DNA from: Pseudomonadota bacterium | GTDB taxonomy: Bacteria > Pseudomonadota > Gammaproteobacteria > Burkholderiales > Chitinibacteraceae | Reading direction: 5' to 3' | NCBI GenBank assembly: GCA_018261735.1 | Contig: JAGTRM010000027.1 | Span: 1 to 58,601 of the forward strand | Length of the DNA stretch: 58,601 nt | Part shown: positions 16,035-23,369 of the stretch, in pieces | Numbering within the stretch: position 1 is the first letter of the stretch | Layout of the letters: every line of letters starts with the position of its first letter | Made by a program: the position numbers and the translations under genes | The notes under the pieces: generated by a model | The model's input: the letters and a program-made list of their open reading frames with translations, nothing else | The model's database searches: none | Told to the model about the DNA's origin: nothing

Positions 16035-16711
16035 AGCGCTATCTGCAAATTACCCGTGACGGGCTGTGGAACCAGAATGTGCTTCTCGCACAATCGATTG
16101 CCCTGTGCCCTGCAATGGCCGTGACCAGCTCCGCCACCAACGGCCTGGGTATGGGCCTGGCGACCACGGCAGTATTGGCCACCTCGAACCTGCTGATTGC
16201 GCTGGTTCGAAACTGGATCAGCGCTGAAGTGCGCATCCCGGTTTTCGTGGCACTGATCGCCTCGCTGGTCACGCTGGTGGACATGATGATGAACGCCTGG
16301 CTGCATGATCTCTACAAGGTGCTGGGCCTGTTCATTGCACTGATCGTGGTCAACTGCGCGATTCTCGGCCGCGCCGAAGCCTTTGCCTCGCGCGAGCCGC
16401 CGCTGGCAGCGCTGGTCGACGGCATCAGCATGGGGCTCGGTTTCACCGGGGCGTTGACCCTGATCGGCGCAATCCGCGAAGTCCTGGGCACCGGCATGCT
16501 GTTCCAGCAAGCCCATCTGTTTTTCGGCCAGGGCGCAGCATGGCTCGAACAGACCATCATCCCGAACTACGGCGGCATGCTGTTATGGATCTTGCCGCCG
16601 GGCGGCTTTCTGGTGATGGGCATGCTGCTCGCGGGCAAACGCGTACTGGAACAGCGCACTGCGGAGCGCGCGCTGCGCAAGGCCAACCTGCGTCCGATTC
16701 ACTGCTGTTAA
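16031..16711 (+). CDS. rnfE: RnfE, membrane subunit of the Rnf complex
   Basis: A protein of 226 residues, paralogous to RnfA, with six hydrophobic helices and the paired cysteine regions ALCPAMAVTSS and IVVNCAILGRAEAFAS. The C-terminus ends RPIHCC, which is unusual and adds two adjacent cysteines. The start overlaps the rnfG stop (ATGA). Confidence 0.95.
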   Translation: MKRYLQITRDGLWNQNVLLAQSIALCPAMAVTSSATNGLGMGLATTAVLATSNLLIALVRNWISAEVRIPVFVALIASLVTLVDMMMNAWLHDLYKVLGLFIALIVVNCAILGRAEAFASREPPLAALVDGISMGLGFTGALTLIGAIREVLGTGMLFQQAHLFFGQGAAWLEQTIIPNYGGMLLWILPPGGFLVMGMLLAGKRVLEQRTAERALRKANLRPIHCC

Positions 16712-16726
16712 GGAGAGAGGGAAATC

Positions 16727-17002
16727 ATGGCAATACCCGTCAGCATTGCCTGCTCGGAAGCAGGAAAACAGGTCTGGCTCAAGCTGGAAGTCAATGAAGG
16801 CAGCACGGTACTGGATGCCATCGAGCGCGCCAACCTGGGAAAGAGCATTCCCGGTTTCACACTGGAGGGGCGCAGCTTTGGCATCTTCGGAAAACTGGTC
16901 AAGGCCGAGACCCCGCTCAAGCCCGGCGACCGCGTGGAAATTTACCGCCCGATCACCTGCGATCCCGAGACCGTCCCGCGCAGGAATATCGAAGAGAAAT
17001 AA
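16727..17002 (+). CDS. rnfH: RnfH, ubiquitin-fold accessory protein
   Basis: A protein of 91 residues in the RnfH/UPF0125 family (beta-grasp fold), with GSTVLDAIERANL, GIFGKLVK and GDRVEIYRPITCDP. Its role in the Rnf complex is unclear, but it is the usual last gene of nif-linked rnf operons. AAGGAG lies before the ATG, 15 bases after rnfE. A terminator follows 31 bases after the stop. Confidence 0.93.
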   Translation: MAIPVSIACSEAGKQVWLKLEVNEGSTVLDAIERANLGKSIPGFTLEGRSFGIFGKLVKAETPLKPGDRVEIYRPITCDPETVPRRNIEEK

Positions 17003-17032
17003 CTACTGCAAGCAGTTTCAACCCTGCCGCCC

Positions 17033-17071
17033 TGGCCAGATTTCGCATGGAATCTGGCCATTCTTGTTTTT
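17033..17071 (+). terminator. rho-independent terminator of the rnf operon
   Basis: A perfect 10-bp stem (17033-17042 with 17051-17060, TGGCCAGATT/AATCTGGCCA) has an 8-base loop, followed by TTCTTGTTTTT. It separates the rnf operon from the microgene array. Confidence 0.9.
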
Positions 17072-17149
17072 CCAGCCTGATTTGCATCCAAACTGCTTGA
17101 ATTCCATCAACGCCTGCCGGGCAAACTCACCCGCTCCTCGCAAACACCA

Positions 17150-17377
17150 CCAAACACAAAAAATACATTCCATACTACTTTTGTCGGGTTTGTTTAACTT
17201 TTATTAAATTTAATATTTTATTATTTTTCAAATAGTTATAATCTTTTAGTAGTAAACTACAAAATATACATGTGAATGGTTACATCATTTTTTGGTACTT
17301 TTTTATATAACACACAGCCAATAATTGGTAACTTTACTTCACGGCAACAGTTAGCCGAAACCCCAAGGAGAAACATC
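17150..17377 (+). promoter_or_regulatory. AT-rich leader and promoter region of the microgene array
   Basis: This stretch is far richer in A and T than its surroundings. It holds a perfect -10 hexamer TATAAT at 17237-17242 with only a weak -35 (TATTTT at 17214). A second possible pair is TTACAT and TTATAT near 17281-17310. An imperfect inverted repeat ATGTGA-ATGG-TTACAT lies at 17270-17285. No -24/-12 element was found. The true promoter is uncertain, but the terminator at 17033 means the array needs one here. Confidence 0.45.
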
Positions 17378-17497
17378 ATGATTGAAGCATCTTTCCTGAT
17401 CAGCATTGCACCGTTCGCAGTTCCCGCCGCTGCCGGCTTGGTAAGCGCAGGGGTCATCACCCTGGCGGAAAAAGTATTGCCCAGCAGCGAAAAGTAA
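17378..17497 (+). CDS. microgene 1: 39-residue hydrophobic peptide
   Basis: The peptide begins MIEASFLISIAPFAVPAAAG, continues with LVSAGVITLAEK and ends VLPSSEK. Residues about 5-30 are hydrophobic enough for one transmembrane or membrane-buried helix broken by prolines 12 and 16. The tail is charged (net about -1). AAGGAG lies seven bases before the ATG. The block SAGVITLAEK recurs in microgene 3, in DNA as well as protein, so the two are duplicates. No family recognised. Confidence 0.72.
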   Translation: MIEASFLISIAPFAVPAAAGLVSAGVITLAEKVLPSSEK

Positions 17498-17540
17498 GCA
17501 GCACAACCGAATACATTATTTATTGCCAAGGAGAAATATC

Positions 17541-17666
17541 ATGTTTTCACCAGAAACCCTCATCACCATCGCTCAAGTTGCTGTCCCGACCATCGTGGGT
17601 GCAGCCGGCGTCGGCATTTCCTATCTGGGCGACAAGTTCTTCCCGGAAGACAAAGACAGCAAGTAA
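17541..17666 (+). CDS. microgene 2: 41-residue hydrophobic peptide
   Basis: The peptide begins MFSPETLITIAQVAVPTIVG, continues AAGVGISYLGDKFF and ends PEDKDSK. One hydrophobic segment (about residues 7-29, with a proline at 16 and several small residues) is followed by a strongly charged tail. AAGGAG lies seven bases before the ATG, 43 bases after microgene 1. The hydrophobic-P-x3-G-hydrophobic-charged layout matches microgenes 1 and 5. No function assigned. Confidence 0.72.
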   Translation: MFSPETLITIAQVAVPTIVGAAGVGISYLGDKFFPEDKDSK

Positions 17667-17693
17667 CTCGTTTTTTGAACAAGGAGCATCATC

Positions 17694-17786
17694 ATGGTTG
17701 AAGCCACATTACTTTTCTGCGTCGCCCCTTTTGTAGTGAGCGCAGGCGTCATCACCCTTGCGGAAAAATTTGCCAACCGCAAGTAA
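17694..17786 (+). CDS. microgene 3: 30-residue hydrophobic peptide
   Basis: The peptide begins MVEATLLFCVAPFVVSAGVI and ends TLAEKFANRK. It is a shortened relative of microgene 1: both have IAP/VAPF and SAGVITLAEK. It has one cysteine and is the only member with a net positive charge. AAGGAG lies seven bases before the ATG; the gap to microgene 2 is 27 bases. Confidence 0.7.
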   Translation: MVEATLLFCVAPFVVSAGVITLAEKFANRK

Positions 17787-17813
17787 CTTGCCCTGAACCA
17801 AAGGAGAAACATC

Positions 17814-17903
17814 ATGAGTGAATACATCAATTTTCTGAACCTGGCCGAAATTGTTTCGTTCCTGGAATTTGGCCACAAAGATTCGTCTCGCGAAGCCGAG
17901 TAA
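17814..17903 (+). CDS. microgene 4: 29-residue amphipathic peptide
   Basis: The peptide begins MSEYINFLNLAEIVSFLEFG and ends HKDSSREAE. It is less hydrophobic than its neighbours and would form an amphipathic surface helix rather than a membrane-spanning one. It is strongly acidic (about -4). The ribosome-binding module is identical to that of microgene 1, with a 27-base gap to microgene 3. The shared signal is what supports it as a real gene. Confidence 0.65.
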   Translation: MSEYINFLNLAEIVSFLEFGHKDSSREAE

Positions 17904-17929
17904 TCCGGCAAACAACAAGGAGCTACATC

Positions 17930-18034
17930 ATGGAAGACGCAGGTCTCATTCTAGGTTTGGCCAGCTTTGCCATCCCCGTCATCGTGGGCATGATTGATCT
18001 GGATTTCCGCAAGGACAAGAAAGATCACGAATAA
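17930..18034 (+). CDS. microgene 5: 34-residue hydrophobic peptide
   Basis: The peptide begins MEDAGLILGLASFAIPVIVG, continues MIDLDF and ends RKDKKDHE. A hydrophobic segment of about 18 residues with P-x3-G is followed by a highly charged tail. AAGGAG lies seven bases before the ATG, 26 bases after microgene 4. Last member of the array; no clear terminator follows, only a bulged hairpin at 18120. Confidence 0.7.
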   Translation: MEDAGLILGLASFAIPVIVGMIDLDFRKDKKDHE

Positions 18035-18119
18035 GCGCTTTGAGTCCCCGCCCAGCGTCATCTTCTGCACGCAGGACGGACAACAGGAAACCCTCATGCA
18101 CCAACAACACCTCCCGGAC

Positions 18120-18149
18120 GCGGCCAGGTAAATCAACAATACCTGCCGC
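18120..18149. other. bulged hairpin downstream of the microgene array
   Basis: GCGG-c-CAGGTA, nine bases, TACCTG-CCGC forms a 10-bp stem with one bulge. There is no T run, so it is not a standard terminator. It could stabilise the 3' end of the array transcript. Confidence 0.4.
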
Positions 18150-18317
18150 GCTCCCCCAGCTTTTCTCCCCGCCCCAGCCGTCGTACCAAGTCTTGCCTCG
18201 AAATCCTCCACCCAGCACCGCCAGCGGCTTACTTTGTAAGGCCATATCCAGCCATTGCCGACAATGCGTTCCAGCCCAAAAACGTGTAGCCTAAAGCACT
18301 TCACAGGAGCTCAAGCG

Positions 18318-18665
18318 ATGACACTTTGCCTGCTCGAACTGGGCATCTCTCCGCTATCCACCCCCGAGATGGAACAAGCACTCACCGCGTTTCGCAGCGC
18401 CTGGCAGCAACCCGCGTGGATACACCGCCAACCCTGTGGTGATGCCTGGCTGTTGGCGATCCGTCACGAGGCCGAGTTGCGTCCGGGCGAAAGCCCTGTC
18501 TGGTTTGCCGAGCGCATGGCCGCAGCGCTCTGGCTCGCGCTTGGCCGCTATGCGCGCATTACCCTGGAAATAAACACGCAAGAGGATGACACCCAGCTAA
18601 CCCTGGACGAATCCGATTACCAGCGCATCCTGCGCGACTTCCGCCTCTCGTCCGCAAAGCGCTGA
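18318..18665 (+). CDS. hypothetical protein, 115 residues
   Basis: A small soluble protein beginning MTLCLLELGISPLSTPEMEQ, with a central tryptophan-rich part (FRSAWQQPAWIH, WFAERMAAALWLALG) and an acidic C-terminal third ending FRLSSAKR. AGGAG lies nine bases before the ATG at 18318; a longer frame from 18255 has no such site. It is followed by a terminator shared with rpsT. I do not recognise the family. The gap from microgene 5 is 283 bases, so it is probably transcribed separately. Confidence 0.6.
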   Translation: MTLCLLELGISPLSTPEMEQALTAFRSAWQQPAWIHRQPCGDAWLLAIRHEAELRPGESPVWFAERMAAALWLALGRYARITLEINTQEDDTQLTLDESDYQRILRDFRLSSAKR

Positions 18666-18690
18666 GTCGTTCCGGCGCAAACACAAAAAC

Positions 18691-18715
18691 AAAGGCCCCG
18701 GAATCCGGGGCCTTT
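18691..18715. terminator. bidirectional terminator (hypothetical gene / rpsT)
   Basis: An 11-bp perfect stem AAAGGCCCCGG/CCGGGGCCTTT has a 3-base loop. T-rich tracts lie on both sides (GTTTTTGT on the minus side). It lies between convergent genes. Confidence 0.85.
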
Positions 18716-18737
18716 GTCTGCAGAACCTGCTTCGAAA

Positions 18738-19004
18738 TCAGGCAGCCAGTGCCTTGATCGCGGAAGACAGGCGGCTCTTGTGACGAGCTGCCTTGTTCTT
18801 GTGGAAGATTTCCTTGTCGGCCAGACGGTCAATCACGCTGACGGATTCTTGATAAACTGCCTGGGCGGCAGTCTTGTCGCCAGCTTCGATTGCCTTCAGC
18901 ACCTTTTTGACAGCGGTACGGAATGCGGAACGCTGGCTGGCGTTGTGCTGGCGAGCTTCTTCAGCCTGGCGGGCACGTTTGCGAGCTTGGGCGCTGTTAG
19001 CCAT
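18738..19004 (-). CDS. rpsT: 30S ribosomal protein S20
   Basis: An 88-residue, highly basic protein beginning [18 protein letters not shown] and ending [20 protein letters not shown], the standard S20 sequence that binds 16S rRNA early in 30S assembly. GGAG lies before the ATG. It is monocistronic between a shared terminator and its own upstream region, as usual for rpsT. Confidence 0.97.
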   Translation of the reverse strand: MANSAQARKRARQAEEARQHNASQRSAFRTAVKKVLKAIEAGDKTAAQAVYQESVSVIDRLADKEIFHKNKAARHKSRLSSAIKALAA

Positions 19005-19109
19005 GTTTACTTAACTCCTGATGAGATCAAATCATGGCCGGAACACCGACCATATACAAATACGGAAACCGTGGATGATAGCGCCTCCACCGCCTCTTGG
19101 CAAGCACTC

Positions 19110-20132
19110 CTACGGTTTGCGACCATCCTTGGAGGCGAAGAAGGCATCGGAATAAAACTCGTCGCGCGGCAGGCCTCGGGCAGTAAGCGCACCGTGCGCG
19201 GCTTCTACCATCACCGGTGCGCCACAGGCATAGACCTGGTACGCCGCAAAGGAGCCAAAATCCTCCAGAACCGCCTCGTGGACCATGCCGGTTCGCCCGG
19301 TCCACTGATCCTGCTCGATCGGATCGGACAGCACGGGAATGTAGCTGAAGTTGGCATGCTCGGCCTGCCAGCGCAGCGGCAATTCCGGCATGTAGATTTC
19401 TTCCAGGTTGCGCGCACCCCAATACATGATGATCTTGCGCTCGATCCCATGCCGGAATGCCTGCTCCAGCATACCCTTGATCGGCGCAAAGCCGGTTCCG
19501 GTCGCGATCAGGATGATCGGCTTGCTGGAATCCTCACGCAGAAAGAAACTACCCAGCGGCCCGGTAAAGCGCAGGATTTCCCGCTCTTTCATCTCGTTCC
19601 ATACATAGCTGGAAAACTCGCCGCCCGCATGACGGATATGTAATTCGAGCAATCCGCCTTCCTGCGGTGCATTGGCCAGCGAGAAAGAGCGTTTCTTGCC
19701 ATTGCGGGTGTGGATATCAATATATTGCCCCGCCAGGAACTGGAATTTCTCCGCGGGCGGCAGTTTCAGTGACAGTACGGCCACATCGTGAGAAACCTTG
19801 TTGATTTTCTCCACGCGGGCCGGCAGGGTTTTGGTCTGGATATCGCGCACCGCATCGATTTCACGGCACTCAACGACGGTATCGCCTTCCGGATGGGCGC
19901 AACAAAACAGGGCCATGCCGCTTTCGCGCTCCGCTTCGGAAAGTGCGGAAAGGGAGTGATCATCGTGCACGATCTGCCCGGACAAGACACGTCCTTTGCA
20001 GGCGCCGCATGAGCCATTGCGGCAACCATAGGGCATGTTGAAATTGGCGCGCAATGCGGCGGCGAGGATGGTCTCGTCTTCGCCCAGCTCAATCTGTCGC
20101 CCGCTGGGCTGGATGGTAAGGAGCTTGCTCAT
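19110..20132 (-). CDS. 2Fe-2S ferredoxin-NAD(P)H flavin reductase
   Basis: A 340-residue electron-transfer flavoprotein. An N-terminal plant-type 2Fe-2S domain has cysteines at 37, 42 and 45 (CRNGSCGAC) plus FCC near 77. It is followed by a ferredoxin-NADP reductase module with the flavin motif RSFSLANAP, nucleotide motif GTGFAPIKGML and C-terminal ACGAPVMVEAAHGAL. This is the architecture of CDP-6-deoxyglucoseen reductase (AscD) and oxygenase reductase subunits. In betaproteobacteria similar genes lie near ubiquinone genes, but no such partner is here. I chose ATG 20132 with GAGAGA upstream. The substrate or partner is unknown. Confidence 0.85.
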   Translation of the reverse strand: MSKLLTIQPSGRQIELGEDETILAAALRANFNMPYGCRNGSCGACKGRVLSGQIVHDDHSLSALSEAERESGMALFCCAHPEGDTVVECREIDAVRDIQTKTLPARVEKINKVSHDVAVLSLKLPPAEKFQFLAGQYIDIHTRNGKKRSFSLANAPQEGGLLELHIRHAGGEFSSYVWNEMKEREILRFTGPLGSFFLREDSSKPIILIATGTGFAPIKGMLEQAFRHGIERKIIMYWGARNLEEIYMPELPLRWQAEHANFSYIPVLSDPIEQDQWTGRTGMVHEAVLEDFGSFAAYQVYACGAPVMVEAAHGALTARGLPRDEFYSDAFFASKDGRKP

Positions 20133-20204
20133 TCGGTCTCTCTTTTGGGTGATTGCAGGCAGATGGTTGCGGCAAGGCGTTTTGACAAGTCGCGGGTACA
20201 AAAA

Positions 20205-20963
20205 TCAGCCGATCAGGGCCTTGCGCTCGCGCTCCAGCAGCGAAATCAGCTTCTGCAGGCTGGCCTCCTGCGCGCGCGACATATTGCTGAAACGCACACC
20301 GACGATGTATTGCGTCTGCCCTTGGCGATTCACCACCGGCCGGCAATTGCGCACCTCGACATCCACGCGCATCACGCCGCCCGGGCCAAAATCAAACATC
20401 ACCTGCTGGAATTTCATGCCGATATCGATCTTGCCGATACTGGCGGCAGGAAACCACATGCCGGCGCCGCCCAGTGAAATATCGTGCACCTCCAGCCGAA
20501 CGGGATCGTCACTCTTCAACGGCAGGCGGCAAATATAGGGATTGGAGCGCGGCGTAACCAGGCGAAAGAACTCCCGCCGTTGCAGCTTGATCAGATCAGG
20601 CGGGAAAGGCGCGGCAAAGGCCGGCTCGCCCTCATAAGAAATCTCGCGGATAGGCCCGGTCGAAAACTGGACCTTGACGCCTTCCGGCATGGCCACGAAA
20701 ACGGCCTTCTCGACCCGCTGCAGTGCCACATTGCTGGCCCGGTGCCCGCTCAGGTCGAAGATGAATTCACGCGCTTTCAGATTGGCATCCAGAATGCGCG
20801 TCAACAGCAAATCGCGGCCGGAATTGAAATAGACCGTGACAAAATCGGCACGCTGGGCGAGCGAGCGCAAGACAAAACCCACTTCGACCGGGGAGGATAG
20901 CCGGTAGGGCCCGATATCTTCGGATTCCGGAATGGGGCGGGCAGCGCCTTCGTCTTGCGACAT
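20205..20963 (-). CDS. YcgR-like PilZ-domain protein (c-di-GMP effector)
   Basis: A protein of 252 residues. An N-terminal YcgR/PilZN domain (VGFVLRSLAQRADFVTVYF) is followed by a PilZ domain with the c-di-GMP-binding motifs QRREFFR and D-x-S-x2-G (HDISLGGAG). YcgR acts as a flagellar brake when c-di-GMP is high. No motility genes are in the window, so the target is inferred from the family only. Confidence 0.88.
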   Translation of the reverse strand: MSQDEGAARPIPESEDIGPYRLSSPVEVGFVLRSLAQRADFVTVYFNSGRDLLLTRILDANLKAREFIFDLSGHRASNVALQRVEKAVFVAMPEGVKVQFSTGPIREISYEGEPAFAAPFPPDLIKLQRREFFRLVTPRSNPYICRLPLKSDDPVRLEVHDISLGGAGMWFPAASIGKIDIGMKFQQVMFDFGPGGVMRVDVEVRNCRPVVNRQGQTQYIVGVRFSNMSRAQEASLQKLISLLERERKALIG

Positions 20964-21071
20964 GATTCCCTGCTTAGGTTATTGGTTGAATCGGGAGGAA
21001 GTCATTTTCAATTCTAGCGTCAAAATGCCCACCACGGCAGGCCCCGCACACGATATCAAGCGGGTGACCGG

Positions 21072-21749
21072 TCACCGGAACATCAGGGCATCCAGACACG
21101 TCCCGGGCAAGGCCGCCCTGCCCGCCTGCGGTGAAAACCCGATTTCGGCCAGACAAGGGGCTGCAATCAGCCGGCGCAAGCTCGCCAGATTCTCGGCATA
21201 GCAATCCATGTCCGGATCAACCTGATTGGCAATCCAGCCCTCAAAAGGCAATCCGCTCTGCTGAACCGCCCGGACGGTCAGAAGCGCGTGATTAAGGCAC
21301 CCCAAACGCATGCCCACCACCAGGATGACCGGCGCACCGAGCCGCACGGCAAGGCTTTCGATACTGGCCTCATCGGAAAGCGGTGCCAGCCAGCCGCCGG
21401 CTCCTTCGATCAGCAGCACATCGGCTTGCGCCTCCAGCAGATCGGCATAGCGGGCCAGGGAATCAAGATCGATCGACACGCCAGCCTTGCGCGCAGCCAA
21501 ATGCGGTGCAATAGGCGGCTCGAACCGGTAGGGGCTGACCCACTCCAGCGGCGCCTGCACATTGCCGGCAGCGGCATGCGCCGCCACATCGGCATTCCAC
21601 AGTACGCCATCGCGCCATTCGCAACCGGAAGCCACCGGTTTCATCCCGACCGCCCGCATCCCGCGGGCAGCGAACATGCGCAGCAGCTGGCAGGTGGCCA
21701 CGGTTTTACCGGTATCGGTATCCGTACCCGTAATGAAAAAGCGGCTCAT
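21072..21749 (-). CDS. bioD: dethiobiotin synthetase
   Basis: A 225-residue ATP-dependent enzyme converting 7,8-diaminopelargonic acid to dethiobiotin. It begins MSRFFITGTDTDTGKT, which is the P-loop, followed by MKPVASGCE and EGAGGWLAPL, all BioD signatures. The ATG at 21749 is one base after the bioC stop, so the two are coupled. The rest of the biotin operon (bioA, F, B) is not in this window. Confidence 0.93.
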   Translation of the reverse strand: MSRFFITGTDTDTGKTVATCQLLRMFAARGMRAVGMKPVASGCEWRDGVLWNADVAAHAAAGNVQAPLEWVSPYRFEPPIAPHLAARKAGVSIDLDSLARYADLLEAQADVLLIEGAGGWLAPLSDEASIESLAVRLGAPVILVVGMRLGCLNHALLTVRAVQQSGLPFEGWIANQVDPDMDCYAENLASLRRLIAAPCLAEIGFSPQAGRAALPGTCLDALMFR

Positions 21750-21750
21750 G

Positions 21751-22632
21751 CTAGGTTTTTTTCCTGAATTCGATGACCTGCCGGCCATCGGGCAAGGTCT
21801 TGGCCGATCCGCTATCGGACTTCCAGGCATGGCCATAGATCACTTCGTAAGTGGCCGGCAAAACGCCATCACCGCGGAAGCGCTCGTAATTCGCTTCCAT
21901 GGCGCGCCAGGCCGACTTGCCCATCAGCCCCGCGCGGCGGCCGTCGCGCACGCTGTGCGCGCCAATACCCTTCAGGTCGGCCAGCACTTCGCGCACGCTG
22001 TCATAGGTCATCACCAGGTTTTCCATCTCCATGACCGGGGCCGCGAATCCGGCCCGCCCGAGCGCATCGCCCAGATCGTGCATGTCGATAAAGCGGTTCA
22101 CATGCGCATGACCATCCACACTGGCAAATGCGGTACGCAACTCATGCAGCGTATTCGGCCCCAGGGTGGAAAACAGCAAAAGTCCGCCGGGGCGCAGCAC
22201 GCGCAAGGCTTCGGCAAAGGCTCGATCCGGCGTTTCACACCACTGCAGCGCCAGACTCGACCAGATGCAATCCACCGATGCACTCGCCAAGGGCAAGGTT
22301 TCGATATCGCCACACACCTGCCAAGGCGTTTTTTTCCCCTTGATCCGTGCCAGCAGGCGTTGCGCGCCGGCCGGGTGACGCGAGCTCGCGACACGCAGCA
22401 TGGTCGGCGCCAGGTCAAACTCGATCAACTGTGCCTCAGGGAAACGCTGCAAAAGCAGGGGGCCGGCATAGCCGGTACCGCAACCTGCATCGAGCACGCG
22501 CTGCGGCGCCAGTTGCATGATCGCAAGCTTGTCCAGCATGCGATCCACCACTTCGCGTTGCAGCACGGCGGCGGCATCATAGCTTTCCGCCGCCTGATCA
22601 AACGCGGCACGAATTGTGGCTTTATCAATCAT
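21751..22632 (-). CDS. bioC: malonyl-ACP O-methyltransferase BioC
   Basis: A 293-residue SAM-dependent methyltransferase that starts pimelate synthesis by methylating malonyl-ACP. It has FDQAAESYD, motif I VLDAGCGTGY, SLALQWC and LRPGGLLLFSTLGPNTLHELR, the BioC-specific set. ATG 22632 (MIDKAT) is chosen over GTG 22638. It lies directly upstream of bioD and about 13 bases downstream of the DedA gene. Confidence 0.93.
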   Translation of the reverse strand: MIDKATIRAAFDQAAESYDAAAVLQREVVDRMLDKLAIMQLAPQRVLDAGCGTGYAGPLLLQRFPEAQLIEFDLAPTMLRVASSRHPAGAQRLLARIKGKKTPWQVCGDIETLPLASASVDCIWSSLALQWCETPDRAFAEALRVLRPGGLLLFSTLGPNTLHELRTAFASVDGHAHVNRFIDMHDLGDALGRAGFAAPVMEMENLVMTYDSVREVLADLKGIGAHSVRDGRRAGLMGKSAWRAMEANYERFRGDGVLPATYEVIYGHAWKSDSGSAKTLPDGRQVIEFRKKT

Positions 22633-22645
22633 GATCACTACCGCC

Positions 22646-23296
22646 TCACCGCTGCCTGGTTCTGGCTACCAGCCAATACTGGCGCAACGTTGCCGCCAGT
22701 GTGGGCAGCAAAGCCGCGAGCACGCCAACCACGGCAATCACGTTGAGATTCTGCTTGATGAACGGAATATTGCCGAACAGATAGCCAGCAGTTACCAGTC
22801 CACCCACCCACAGCAGCGTACCCAGCACGCTAAAGCCGAGAAAACGCAGATAGGGCATCTCGCCCACGCCAGCCACAAACGGCGCGAAGGTGCGCACTAT
22901 AGGCACAAAGCGCGCCAAGGTTACGGTCTTGCCGCCATGGCGTTCGTAAAAAGCGTGGGTGCGGTCGAGATAATCGCGCCGGAATATCTTGGAATCGGGA
23001 TTGGCAAACAGTTTCTCGCCAATAAACCGTCCAACAAAATAGTTGGTGGAATCACCAAGAATGGCGGCAGTCATCAGCGTGCCAGCCAGTAGATAGGGAT
23101 CCATCCCGCCGGTCGCCGCGACCGCGCCTGCCATAAACAACAGTGAATCGCCGGGCAGGAATGGCATCACCACCAGGCCCGTTTCGCAATAAATCACCGC
23201 GAACAGAATCACATAGACCCAGGTACCGTAATTAGCCACCAGCTGGGCAAGATAAATATCCAGATGCAGGAAAATATCGACTGGATTGAATTCCAT
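22646..23296 (-). CDS. DedA-family membrane protein
   Basis: A 216-residue polytopic protein of the DedA/VTT family, with FLPGDSLLFMAG, GDSTNYFVGRFIG and the FVPIVRTFAPFVAGV motif containing the essential arginines. Family members work as proton-coupled flippases or recyclers of lipid carriers such as undecaprenyl phosphate. I chose ATG 23296 (MEFNPVD) after AAGGG. It follows secF in the same direction and precedes bioC. Confidence 0.9.
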   Translation of the reverse strand: MEFNPVDIFLHLDIYLAQLVANYGTWVYVILFAVIYCETGLVVMPFLPGDSLLFMAGAVAATGGMDPYLLAGTLMTAAILGDSTNYFVGRFIGEKLFANPDSKIFRRDYLDRTHAFYERHGGKTVTLARFVPIVRTFAPFVAGVGEMPYLRFLGFSVLGTLLWVGGLVTAGYLFGNIPFIKQNLNVIAVVGVLAALLPTLAATLRQYWLVARTRQR

Positions 23297-23369
23297 GTAG
23301 GCCCTTTTGCATAGAACAACGCCGACGATGGACTCGCCGGCGTCAAAAAAATTCAAATCAGACAGTCAA

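Larger units (their letters stand above)
17365..17932 (+). repeat. five copies of a ribosome-binding module
   Basis: The bases before each microgene start are nearly identical: AAGGAG, then seven bases ending ATC (AAACATC, AAATATC, CATCATC, AAACATC, CTACATC), then ATG. AAGGAG begins at 17365, 17528, 17681, 17801 and 17917. The constant spacing and sequence imply duplication of a unit or selection for equal, strong translation. Confidence 0.85.

Noticed and set aside
17061..17075. TGGCCATTCTTG as a -24/-12 element for the microgenes
   Set aside because: The -12 GC is missing at the required spacing and the bases belong to the rnf terminator.
17270..17285. ATGTGAATGGTTACAT as a CRP or NifA site
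   Set aside because: CRP needs a 6-base spacer (here 4) and NifA needs TGT-N10-ACA (here N8). It is kept only as an unassigned inverted repeat.
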